From Phaeocystidibacter sp965659415 (GTDB lineage Bacteria > Bacteroidota > Bacteroidia > Flavobacteriales > Schleiferiaceae), in assembly GCA_965659415.1 (NCBI GenBank), contig CBFHVA010000005.1:1-64000 (forward strand): a DNA stretch of 64,000 bases, written 5' to 3'. The position numbers and the translations under genes are program-made. Below, one piece after another: positions 16,433-24,202 of this stretch (within the stretch, counting starts at the first letter, position 1; every line of letters starts with the position of its first letter). The notes under the pieces were generated by a model, which saw only the letters and a list, made by a program, of their open reading frames with translations, was not told where the DNA came from and made no database searches.

Positions 16433-16723
16433 ATGGACCAGACACTCAAGATAAAAGTTAACATAGCCCAGCGCGTTTACCCACTGACCATTCGAAGGGA
16501 TGAGGAGGAAAGAGTGCGAAAGGCTGTAGCTGCTATAAATGAAGCTGTGAAGCGCTTTGAGGAGCGATATGCAGTGTCAGATAAGCAGGATGTATTAGCT
16601 ATGTGTACACTTCAGTTCGCCACCCAGTATTTGGGCTTAAAGCGAGGTGAAGAAGGTGTTCTTGCCCCTTTAGAAGAAGCATTGAAAGAGATGGAGTCTC
16701 ATCTCGATGCAGTGTTGAAATAG
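16433..16723 (+). CDS. zapA: Cell division protein ZapA
   Basis: Promotes bundling and crosslinking of FtsZ filaments at the division site. The 96-residue product has the ZapA pattern: an amino-terminal beta unit with the sequence LKIKVNIAQRVYPLTIRRDEEERVRKA, then a long helix with DKQDVLAMCTLQFATQYL, and a coiled-coil tail. The length is typical. It is in an operon with the preceding coiled-coil gene and is followed by a 6S-like RNA, a gene order seen in many bacteria. Confidence 0.88.
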   Translation: MDQTLKIKVNIAQRVYPLTIRRDEEERVRKAVAAINEAVKRFEERYAVSDKQDVLAMCTLQFATQYLGLKRGEEGVLAPLEEALKEMESHLDAVLK

Positions 16724-16758
16724 CAAGCGTTCTTATCTCATACACGGGTTATACGATA

Positions 16759-16963
16759 CCCCGCACTGATGCCTAATGTGCTAAACTCAACAGTTACATC
16801 TATATGGGGTGCAACTCGGTAGAACTAGAGCAGGCCGCGGACTAATTTCGATTGGTTTGGTTTTCGGACCACAGCGGAAGGTCGAATTTTACTGGTCGCC
16901 TCAGATCCTGTCTATCATGGAGTTTAGACAGATTCGCATCAGTGCGGGCTTTTTTCTTTTTAT
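16759..16963 (+). ncRNA. ssrS: Rod-like structured RNA, candidate flavobacterial 6S RNA (6S-Flavo)
   Basis: The 253-nt gap between zapA and rny contains no gene but a strong RNA fold. CCCGCACTGATGC (16760-16772) is perfectly complementary to GCATCAGTGCGGG (16936-16948), 13 bp. Just inside this, after a symmetric 8x8 internal loop, CTAAACTC (16781-16788) pairs with GAGTTTAG (16920-16927), 8 bp. The 3' arm runs directly into CTTTTTTCTTTTTAT, so the closing helix also acts as terminator. The remaining 130 nt can form a long irregular hairpin. Size (about 190 nt), rod shape, and position behind zapA fit 6S RNA, which traps RNA polymerase in stationary phase. Identity as 6S-Flavo is inferred from context and fold, not from an alignment. 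Confidence 0.75.
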
Positions 16964-16976
16964 ACAGTAATACATC

Positions 16977-18515
16977 ATGGATATCACATTAATCATTGGA
17001 CTTGCCGCTGGCCTTCTCGGAGGGATCGGACTCGGTGTACTCATCGTAGGGAGTCGAGTGAAAAAGAAAGGTTCAGCTATTCTTCAGGAAGCAACCAAAG
17101 AAGCTGAATCGATAAAAAAGGATAAAATTCTTCAAGCCAAAGAAAAGTTCCTTGAACTCAAGTCAGATCATGAGGCTCAGATTGCAAGGCGTGAAGCTAA
17201 AATGCAGGATCGTCATGAGAAACTGAAGGCCAGAGAGCGCACAGCTTCGCAAATGCTTGAGAAAAACAAGCGCAAGGAGAAGGATATAGATCGCTTCAAG
17301 GAGCAATTAAGCAGAAAGATTGAGGCGAATGAGCGCAAGGAAAAGGATCTCGAGAGAATGCATCGCCAGCAAGTAGAGCAACTCGAAGTTATTTCGGGCT
17401 TGAGCGGTGAAGATGCAAAGAAACAATTGATGGAAGTCTTACGTGAAGAGGCTAAAACAGAAGCCGCGGCTTCTATTGCCAACACCATTGAAGAGGCGAA
17501 GCTCACAGCCAATCAAGAGGCTAAGAAGATAGTAATCCAAACGATTCAAAGAACAGCGACTGAGCAAGCGATTGAGAACGCGGTATCTGTGTTCAACATT
17601 GAAAATGATGATGTAAAAGGCCGTATCATTGGCAGGGAGGGTAGAAATATTCGCGCTTTAGAGGCCGCTACCGGTGTGGAGATCATTGTAGATGACACTC
17701 CAGAGGCTATCATTCTTTCTTGTTTTGATCCGGTTCGTAGAGAAGTAGCACGTCTTTCCATGCATAAGTTGGTGACAGATGGACGGATTCACCCTGCACG
17801 CATCGAAGAGATTGTAGCGAAAACGCGCAAACAAATCGACGACGAGATTGCCGAAATTGGAAAGCGCACCGCTATCGATTTAGGTATTCACGGACTGCAT
17901 CCTGAGTTGATTCGAATGGTAGGTAGAATGAAATACCGCAGCAGTTATGGCCAAAACCTATTGCAGCACAGTAGAGAAGTGGCCAACATGTGTGCTATTA
18001 TGGCGAGCGAATTGGGATTAAATCCAAAGTTGGCTAAAAGAGCTGGTTTGTTGCACGATATCGGTAAGTGTCCGAGTGAAGAAACCGATTTGCCACACGC
18101 AATTTTAGGAATGCAATTGGCTGAGAAATTCGGCGAGAAACCTGAAGTGTGCAATGCCATTGGTGCTCACCACGATGAAGTGGAAATGACCAGCCTTATC
18201 TCACCAATTATACAGGTGTGTGACGCAATTTCTGGCGCTCGACCAGGCGCTCGACGTCAAATTGCTGAATCCTACATGCAGCGATTGAAGGATTTTGAAG
18301 ACTTGGCCATGAGTTTTAAAGGTGTGGAAAAGGCTTACGCCATCCACGCCGGTAGAGAGCTTCGCGTGATTGTTGGGAGTGAGAAAGTAGCTGATGCTGA
18401 AGCTTCTCAGATATCCTTTGATATCACCCAAAAGATTCAGAACGAAATGACGTATCCTGGGCAAGTGAAGGTTACGGTAATCCGCGAAACTCGAGCTGTA
18501 AACGTAGCGAAGTAA
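16977..18515 (+). CDS. rny: Ribonuclease Y
   Basis: Membrane-anchored endoribonuclease that starts mRNA decay. Seen in 512 residues: an amino-terminal transmembrane helix (LIIGLAAGLLGGIGLGVLIV), a long highly charged coiled coil to about 190, the KH domain with GRIIGREGRNIRALEAATG (about 218), and the HD domain with HSREVANMC and LLHDIGKC (metal-binding His-Asp) near 330-365. The length is standard. It follows the 6S-like RNA by 14 nt, so either the RNA terminator is leaky or an unseen promoter lies in the RNA gene. The downstream DHH phosphoesterase (NrnA type) would finish degrading the oligonucleotides it makes. Confidence 0.95.
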   Translation: MDITLIIGLAAGLLGGIGLGVLIVGSRVKKKGSAILQEATKEAESIKKDKILQAKEKFLELKSDHEAQIARREAKMQDRHEKLKARERTASQMLEKNKRKEKDIDRFKEQLSRKIEANERKEKDLERMHRQQVEQLEVISGLSGEDAKKQLMEVLREEAKTEAAASIANTIEEAKLTANQEAKKIVIQTIQRTATEQAIENAVSVFNIENDDVKGRIIGREGRNIRALEAATGVEIIVDDTPEAIILSCFDPVRREVARLSMHKLVTDGRIHPARIEEIVAKTRKQIDDEIAEIGKRTAIDLGIHGLHPELIRMVGRMKYRSSYGQNLLQHSREVANMCAIMASELGLNPKLAKRAGLLHDIGKCPSEETDLPHAILGMQLAEKFGEKPEVCNAIGAHHDEVEMTSLISPIIQVCDAISGARPGARRQIAESYMQRLKDFEDLAMSFKGVEKAYAIHAGRELRVIVGSEKVADAEASQISFDITQKIQNEMTYPGQVKVTVIRETRAVNVAK

Positions 18516-18519
18516 AACG

Positions 18520-19521
18520 ATGCGAATTGTAGAGCTCAACGATCTTAGCGACTTCTTAGATAGTCCTCGGAATATTGTGATAACGAATCACATCAATCCG
18601 GACGGAGACGCCATGGGAAGCGCTTTGGCTCTAAGTTCTTTTTTGAAAGGAAGGGCACATGATGTACGCGTCGTAGCACCTAATGAACCACCCGAGTTTT
18701 TAAGGTGGCTCAATGGCTATGATGATGTGATTTTGGCTGATAAGGAATCAGACTTAGCCCTTTCATTATTTCAGGGGGCTGAGGTTATTTTTTCCTTGGA
18801 TTACAACGCATCACACCGAGCTGGCCCCATCATTCAACCGATGTTGGAATCGGCGCCAGGTCGCAAGGTAATGGTCGACCATCACAGAGAACCTGAATCT
18901 TGGCCTGACGAGCGGTACAGTGATACTGGAAAAGGTAGTACTGCTGAGATGGTATTTGACCTTATTCAGTGGTGGAATGGAGATGACGAGATTACAGCTG
19001 ATTTGGCAACATGCCTATATGTGGGAATTGTGACGGATTCCGGTTCATTCCGCTTTCCTTCTACTACTCCAGACACCCACAGGGCGGCTGCACGTTTGCT
19101 CGAGGCAGGTGCAGTTCCTGCAGACATCTATGACAAAGTATACGATGTTAACACACGGGAGCGCCTGAAGCTATTGGGTGCGATGCTTGATGAGATGGAG
19201 ATCATTGAAACTGATGGAGTGGCGATTTTATACTTGGATGCACCTACCATGCAGAAATACGGCTACAGTAGAGGAGATAGTGAAGGGTTTGTCAATTACG
19301 GTCTTTCCATCAAGGGAATTCAGATGTCGGCATTTTTCCGTGATGATGGAGCGGTGACTAAATGCAGCTTCAGAAGTAAGGGGGATATAGATGTGAATAC
19401 GTTTGCTCGTACTTACTTCAATGGCGGTGGACACTTGAACGCTGCAGGTGGTTTATTTCACGGCAATACAACGGATGCAATAGCTCATCTGAAATCTGCG
19501 TTGATCGAACATCAATTATGA
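18520..19521 (+). CDS. DHH/DHHA1 phosphoesterase, NrnA-like oligoribonuclease/pAp phosphatase
   Basis: Removes nucleotides from very short RNA oligomers and may dephosphorylate 3'-phosphoadenosine 5'-phosphate, as NrnA does. Seen in 333 residues: NHINPDGDAMGSALAL (motif I), DYNASHR (motif II), MVDHHREP (the DHH motif), TDSGSFRF (motif IV), and the DHHA1 substrate loop GGGHLNAAGG near the C-terminus. The start is 4 nt after rny stops, and its own end overlaps the GldI-like gene by 4 nt, so RNase Y, this enzyme and the PPIase genes form one operon. Confidence 0.88.
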   Translation: MRIVELNDLSDFLDSPRNIVITNHINPDGDAMGSALALSSFLKGRAHDVRVVAPNEPPEFLRWLNGYDDVILADKESDLALSLFQGAEVIFSLDYNASHRAGPIIQPMLESAPGRKVMVDHHREPESWPDERYSDTGKGSTAEMVFDLIQWWNGDDEITADLATCLYVGIVTDSGSFRFPSTTPDTHRAAARLLEAGAVPADIYDKVYDVNTRERLKLLGAMLDEMEIIETDGVAILYLDAPTMQKYGYSRGDSEGFVNYGLSIKGIQMSAFFRDDGAVTKCSFRSKGDIDVNTFARTYFNGGGHLNAAGGLFHGNTTDAIAHLKSALIEHQL

Positions 19522-20051
19522 GACTATCGCTGATTATCATATTACTCGTTGGACTCTCTGCTTGTTCGTGTAATTCTACTCAAGATCAAGGTGTGGCTTC
19601 GGAACAGGCCTTAACTCCTAAGGAAAGGAGGAATCTGCTCATCGAAAGAAACATCAGCAGAATTCAGGAGGAAAAAGAGCAGATTGCGACTTATGTTGAT
19701 ACAAGTGGTATTAGTTGGACGAGAACAGGTACCGGATTGCATCTGCATATATTCGACGAACAAGAAGGTGAGCCTTTGATTGTGGAAAACGACATAGTTG
19801 CGCTAAGCTATCAATTGACCTTATTGAATGGAGATATGGTGGAAAATTCCAATGAAAAAGGGATTTACAACATTCGAGTGAACAAAGACAATAACGCTGT
19901 GGTTGGCATGCACGAGGCGCTATTAAACTTGCATAGAGGTGATTCTGCCGTCGTGTTGATTCCAAGTCACTTAGCCTGGGGAATTGCTGGAGATCAGAGG
20001 GGAATTCCTCCTATGAGCTCTGTATTGTATTACGTGAGAATTATAGACTAA
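19518..20051 (+). CDS. gldI: GldI-like FKBP-type peptidyl-prolyl isomerase lipoprotein
   Basis: A periplasmic lipoprotein of 177 residues with an FKBP fold. Seen: leader MRLSLIIILLVGLSAC with lipobox cysteine at 16, a linker rich in charged helix, then an FKBP domain (about 85-177) with ENDIVALSYQLTLLNGDMVENS, the VVGMHEAL flap and VVLIPSHLAWG. GldI is a folding factor needed for the gliding/T9SS machinery in flavobacteria, and the three T9SS substrates in this window suit that. Sequence resemblance to GldI is in architecture and spacing, so the name is probable rather than proven. The overlap with the DHH gene (ATGA) shows coupling. Confidence 0.75.
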   Translation: MRLSLIIILLVGLSACSCNSTQDQGVASEQALTPKERRNLLIERNISRIQEEKEQIATYVDTSGISWTRTGTGLHLHIFDEQEGEPLIVENDIVALSYQLTLLNGDMVENSNEKGIYNIRVNKDNNAVVGMHEALLNLHRGDSAVVLIPSHLAWGIAGDQRGIPPMSSVLYYVRIID

Positions 20052-20062
20052 ATAACAGAAAC

Positions 20063-21232
20063 ATGCGCATATTGAATGCACTGGCTATTACTAGCCTATT
20101 GATAATCGGCTCGGCTTGCCAAGGACAACAATCCTTGCAGGTGAACGATGAGAAGGTGATCTTAAATGATGGGATTTACGCTCATTTCATTACTTCTCAA
20201 GGTGAAATTTTGATTGACCTTCATTACGAGGCAACGCCAATGACGGTGGGGAACTTTGTGTCGTTGGCAGAGGGAACCAACGAGATGACGGAAGTAAAGA
20301 AGGGTGAGCCGTATTACAATGGTATCATTTTTCACCGAGTGATTCCGGAATTTATGATTCAGGGTGGCGATCCTCAAGGCAACGGATCTGGTGGTCCAGG
20401 ATACAGCTTTCCAGATGAGTTTGTTGATACCTTAAGGCATGATAAGGCAGGTATTTTATCAATGGCCAATTCTGGCCCGAATACAAATGGAAGTCAATTT
20501 TTCATTACGGACGCACCTACGCCACACTTGAACAATCGTCACTCGGTGTTTGGCGAAGTAGTAGCCGGATTGGATGTGGTTGCTGGAATTGCTCGAGTTC
20601 CTAGAAATGGAAGCGACAAGCCAAATACCCCTGTTGAAATGCAAGAAGTCCGCATTGTACGTGTAGGTTCAGAAGCCGAAGCTTTTGATGCTTACGCTGC
20701 GGTTTCAGAGCCTATTGAGGCTGCTGAGCGCGAGAAGCGAGCAATTGAGGCGGCTAGCGAAGAATATGCTGTAAAAATTGAAGATGAGTACACCTGGTAC
20801 CGCGATGGAACTTTAGATGCTGCTGCCTTCGCATCAGTATTTGAAGGATGGCAATCACAGATGGAAGTTACCTCTTCTGGGCTTGGATACATTATTCTAG
20901 AGAAAGGTACAGGCACGCAAATCAGAGAAGGAGAAACAGTTAAGATTGATTACGTAGGGTATTTATCTGATGGAAAGATTTTCGACTCTTCTTTAGAGAA
21001 GATAGCCTTATTAACGGGTCAGTATAACCCACGCAGACCTTATGGCCCAATTCCAGTGCCTGCAGGTCAGCCTGGTATGATTCAAGGATGGATTGAAGCT
21101 ATTCCAATGTTTGCTCATGGCGACAGAGTTCTTCTGATCATTCCACCGGCTTTGGGCTATGGTGACCGTGATATCGGCAACGGAATGATTCCTGCCAACT
21201 CTACACTCGTATTTGATTTGCAACTTCACTAA
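20063..21232 (+). CDS. Cyclophilin-FKBP fusion peptidyl-prolyl isomerase, lipoprotein
   Basis: A double PPIase of 389 residues. Seen: signal peptide with lipobox (IIGSAC, cysteine near 19); a cyclophilin domain (about 38-205) with IIFHRVIPEFMIQGGDP, MANSGPNTNGSQFFIT and the HSVFGEV strand, so the catalytic Arg/Phe/Gln set is intact; a charged helical linker (about 205-270); and a C-terminal FKBP domain (about 275-389) with VKIDYVGYLSDGKIFDSS, GMIQGWIEAIPMF and IIPPALGYGD. Both classes of isomerase on one envelope-anchored chain would assist folding of exported proteins (inference). It lies 11 nt after gldI. Confidence 0.9.
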   Translation: MRILNALAITSLLIIGSACQGQQSLQVNDEKVILNDGIYAHFITSQGEILIDLHYEATPMTVGNFVSLAEGTNEMTEVKKGEPYYNGIIFHRVIPEFMIQGGDPQGNGSGGPGYSFPDEFVDTLRHDKAGILSMANSGPNTNGSQFFITDAPTPHLNNRHSVFGEVVAGLDVVAGIARVPRNGSDKPNTPVEMQEVRIVRVGSEAEAFDAYAAVSEPIEAAEREKRAIEAASEEYAVKIEDEYTWYRDGTLDAAAFASVFEGWQSQMEVTSSGLGYIILEKGTGTQIREGETVKIDYVGYLSDGKIFDSSLEKIALLTGQYNPRRPYGPIPVPAGQPGMIQGWIEAIPMFAHGDRVLLIIPPALGYGDRDIGNGMIPANSTLVFDLQLH

Positions 21233-21233
21233 T

Positions 21234-22169
21234 ATGGAGAATCCAGGATTATATGTGAGCTTCCACACAAGTAAAGGAAAGATTGTTGCTGAGCTGTTTT
21301 ACGATAAAACGCCTATAACAGTGGCCAACTTTGTGGGTTTAGCGAAAGGAGAACTGAACAACAGTTTTAAATCCGAAGGAGAGCCTTATTACGACGGATT
21401 GACGTTCCATCGTGTCATCAATGATTTCATGGTTCAAGGCGGCGACCCTACTGGAACAGGATCTGGAGGTCCGGGTTACAAATTCGAGGATGAATTCCAT
21501 CCCGATCTTCGCCATGATGGACCAGGCAAGCTTTCTATGGCAAATGCAGGTCCGGGTACGAACGGGAGTCAGTTTTTTATTACCCACGTAGCTACTGATT
21601 GGCTTGATGACAAGCACTCGATTTTTGGTCAGGTGATAGAAGGCCAAGATGTGGTTGATGCTATTGAACAAGGCGATGCTATGGAGAAAATTGAAATAAC
21701 TGCCATAGGTTCTGATGCTGAGTCGTTTAATGCGGCCGAAGTTTTCAATGCCAAATTGGAGGCTCAGAAGAAGGCTGAAGAGGAGAAGCGCAAAGCCGAA
21801 GCAGCAGCATTGAAGGACTTAGTACAGGGCATGACTCAAACCGAGTCGGGACTCTTCTACAAGATATTGAAAGATGGAGCAGGAGCTAAGCCTACTAAGG
21901 GGCAGCTTGTCTCTGTTCATTATACCGGCAAACTCAAGAACGGAATGACGTTCGACAGTTCTCACCAGAGAGGACAGCCTATTCAATTTCCGGTGGGGGT
22001 TGGACAAGTAATTCCGGGATGGGACGAAGGTATCATGTTATTGGATGAAGGCTCTCGAGCGAAGTTGGTAATCCCGAGTGATTTAGGATACGGTTCAAGA
22101 GGCGCTGGTGGTGTTATTCCACCGAATGCAACACTCATATTTGAGGTGGATTTGGTGAAGATTCACTGA
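21234..22169 (+). CDS. Cyclophilin-FKBP fusion peptidyl-prolyl isomerase, cytoplasmic form
   Basis: A second double PPIase, 311 residues, without any signal peptide. Cyclophilin domain at about 1-165 with LTFHRVINDFMVQGGDP, MANAGPGTNGSQFFIT, HSIFGQV; a short Lys/Glu/Ala-rich helix; then FKBP domain at about 205-311 with LVSVHYTGKLKNGMTFDSS, FPVGVGQVIPGWDEG, LVIPSDLGYGSRG, with near-ideal FKBP residues. The start at 21234 lies one nt after the stop of the preceding gene; a longer frame from 21213 would overlap the previous gene and add non-conserved residues. It looks like a duplicate of the upstream gene that lost or never gained its export signal. A strong terminator follows. Confidence 0.9.
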   Translation: MENPGLYVSFHTSKGKIVAELFYDKTPITVANFVGLAKGELNNSFKSEGEPYYDGLTFHRVINDFMVQGGDPTGTGSGGPGYKFEDEFHPDLRHDGPGKLSMANAGPGTNGSQFFITHVATDWLDDKHSIFGQVIEGQDVVDAIEQGDAMEKIEITAIGSDAESFNAAEVFNAKLEAQKKAEEEKRKAEAAALKDLVQGMTQTESGLFYKILKDGAGAKPTKGQLVSVHYTGKLKNGMTFDSSHQRGQPIQFPVGVGQVIPGWDEGIMLLDEGSRAKLVIPSDLGYGSRGAGGVIPPNATLIFEVDLVKIH

Positions 22170-22190
22170 TGCTAATCCCCAGTAAAATGC

Positions 22191-22226
22191 AAAGACCCCG
22201 GTAAATACCGGGGTCTTTCTATTTGT
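22191..22226 (+). terminator. Strong intrinsic terminator of the rny-PPIase operon
   Basis: AAAGACCCCGG (22191-22201), six-base loop, CCGGGGTCTTT (22208-22218): a perfect 11-bp stem, then CTATTTGT. It lies 21 nt after the stop of the last PPIase gene and faces a minus-strand PPK2 gene; it may work in both directions. Confidence 0.9.
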
Positions 22227-22449
22227 ATTGAAAGCTGTGTTGGAGCTCTTGCTAATTCATTGAGTTATGACGCAAAATTCAGGACAATTGCCGAGTTGGT
22301 TTCTCGGGGCCGCCTCCTGCCACCCTCCACGTGAAAGTTCGAAAAACCTCAACACCTGATCAGTAAAATAGATGCATACAAACATGTGTACGCGTTACTA
22401 AACAGCTCAAAATCGAGATATATATCAATTCGAAATGGTCAAATTGGAT

Positions 22450-23238
22450 TTACCTCGCTGACTTATACGGTATCACTTCAAGAATATGCTCAATCGCTTC
22501 AAGTCGGGCTGATGTTTTACGATCGGCGGGAATGATGTTCCAAGGAGCCAGTTCAGTGCTCGTATTCGCAAACATTCGATCCTTATATGAGGTGTATTCA
22601 TCCCATAGCTCTTGAGCTTTCTCGTCTACCGGTGTCATTTTCCAACGTTTGAGTGCGTTTTCTCGGATATCTTCAAATCGTCTGGCTTGTTCGTCCTTGG
22701 TAATAGAAAAGTAGAATTTGATGAGATAGGTATCCGATTCGATTAACATACGTTCAAAGTCGTTTACCTGATTCATGAAGATCTCGTACTCTTGTTGTGT
22801 GCAAAAGCCGTTTACGGGTTCTACTACGGCGCGGTTATACCAACTTCTGTCAAAGAATACAATCTCACCGGGCTTCGGCAATTGATTGATATAGCGTTGG
22901 AAGAACCATTGTCTACGTTCATCTTCCGTAGGCTTGTTGAGAGCAATGATTCTAAAATGTCGAGGGTTGATGTTCTTGGTAATTCTGCGAATCGCTCCTC
23001 CTTTTCCTGCGGCATCTCTACCTTCAAAAACGATCACCACTTTCTGGTTATTCTCGATTACCCAGTTTTGAAGTTTGATGAGTTCTTCCTGAAGTTTATC
23101 CAGCTTCATCTCATATTTCGCTTCGTCTAGAGCTCGCTCTACATCTGTTTTATCCTTGCGGAGCAACGAATAAAGACCGGTCTTTGAGTTGAGGATTTTC
23201 AGCTCTTCTTTAGTCAGTTTCATTTCTAAAGTTTTCAT
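22450..23238 (-). CDS. ppk2: Polyphosphate kinase 2 family protein (second copy)
   Basis: Transfers phosphate between polyphosphate and a nucleotide. Seen in 262 residues: P-loop VFEGRDAAGKGGAIRR, the lid-flanking region NPRHFRIIALNKPT, Walker B-like IVFFDRSWYNRAVVEP, and the conserved tail with ELAPWNIIPADRKTSARL. No membrane segment. Whether it favours ADP, AMP or GDP is not decidable by eye. I start at the ATG at 23238, 4 nt after the stop of the first PPK2 gene; the frame can be extended to 23283 but would overlap that gene. The pair is one operon and about half the residues agree between the two. Confidence 0.9.
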   Translation of the reverse strand: MKTLEMKLTKEELKILNSKTGLYSLLRKDKTDVERALDEAKYEMKLDKLQEELIKLQNWVIENNQKVVIVFEGRDAAGKGGAIRRITKNINPRHFRIIALNKPTEDERRQWFFQRYINQLPKPGEIVFFDRSWYNRAVVEPVNGFCTQQEYEIFMNQVNDFERMLIESDTYLIKFYFSITKDEQARRFEDIRENALKRWKMTPVDEKAQELWDEYTSYKDRMFANTSTELAPWNIIPADRKTSARLEAIEHILEVIPYKSAR

Positions 23239-23242
23239 GCTC

Positions 23243-24094
23243 TTAGATGTCGATTTGTACAGCACTTCGGTGATAACGAACAATTACATTCGGGTCGGGC
23301 AGGAGGTTTAAGCCTGATTCTCCTTTACCTTCATAGTCGAATTGTGAGAGTACATAACGCATGCTTTCGAGCCGTGCTGTGCGTTTGTCGTTGGTCTTTA
23401 CAATCATCCACGGGCAAAAATTCGTGTGGGATTTGGAGAACATCTGCTCTTTATAGTAGGTGTATTGATCCCACATTTCTTGACCTTTCATGTCCACTGG
23501 ACTAAATTTCCACCGCTTGAGCGGGTTTGCTATGCGCGATTCGAAACGCTTCTTCTGTTCTTCCTTTGAAATAGAAAACCAGAATTTGATGATCTTCAGA
23601 TTGTCTTCATGAAGCATGTGTTCGAACTCGGATACTTGCGCCATGAATTGGTCATACTCGGGCTTAGAGCAGAAGCCCATCACTGGTTCAACCACAGCGC
23701 GATTGTACCAACTGCGATCAAAGAATACCATTTCTCCCGGATTGGGAAGCTCCTTGATGTAGCGACGAAAATACCACTGCCCTCGCTCTACTTCTGTGGG
23801 TTTCGTCAACGCCACAACGCGCGAAGAACGAGGGTTGAGATGCTCTTTAAAACGCTTAATAGATCCGCCTTTTCCTGCCGCATCTCGACCTTCGAAGATC
23901 ACAGCTAGGCGCATCTTATTGGCGGCAATCCACTTCTGGAGACTTACCATTTCTGATTGTAAAAGCGCCAACTCCTTTTCGTACTTGATCTTGTCAAGTG
24001 TCTTTTGAATGTTGATGCCCGACTTTTCAGCTATTTTGATCAACTCTTTTCGCGACTTCGTCGATAGGAGTTGCTCTTCCGTAAACTTTGACAT
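23243..24094 (-). CDS. ppk2: Polyphosphate kinase 2 family protein (first copy)
   Basis: A 283-residue PPK2 with the same set of motifs: VIFEGRDAAGKGGSIKR (P-loop near 65), NPRSSRVVALTKPTEVERGQ, MVFFDRSWYNRAVVEPVMGFC (Walker B), and a tail with NFCPWMIVKTNDKRTARL. It differs from the neighbour by an extra C-terminal 25 residues after the conserved helix (GKGESGLNLLPDPNVIVRYH). It is the promoter-proximal gene; no clean promoter box was found in the 108-nt gap to uvrB's end. Having two closely spaced PPK2 genes suggests different nucleotide preferences, but this is inference. Confidence 0.9.
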   Translation of the reverse strand: MSKFTEEQLLSTKSRKELIKIAEKSGINIQKTLDKIKYEKELALLQSEMVSLQKWIAANKMRLAVIFEGRDAAGKGGSIKRFKEHLNPRSSRVVALTKPTEVERGQWYFRRYIKELPNPGEMVFFDRSWYNRAVVEPVMGFCSKPEYDQFMAQVSEFEHMLHEDNLKIIKFWFSISKEEQKKRFESRIANPLKRWKFSPVDMKGQEMWDQYTYYKEQMFSKSHTNFCPWMIVKTNDKRTARLESMRYVLSQFDYEGKGESGLNLLPDPNVIVRYHRSAVQIDI

Positions 24095-24202
24095 GTTCTT
24101 AGTTAGTCAGCTTCTGAGAAGCAATAATTGAATAGTGTAAGATTACATACTCAGGCTAGAGTAGGCAATGATAAATGTCATGGTGCACGGTGAAATAGAT
24201 GA

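Noticed and set aside
22227..22449. Possible RNA or mobile-element remnant in the gap between the PPIase operon and ppk2
   Set aside because: Apart from the terminator just before it, no repeat ends, inverted repeats or protein-like frames were convincing.
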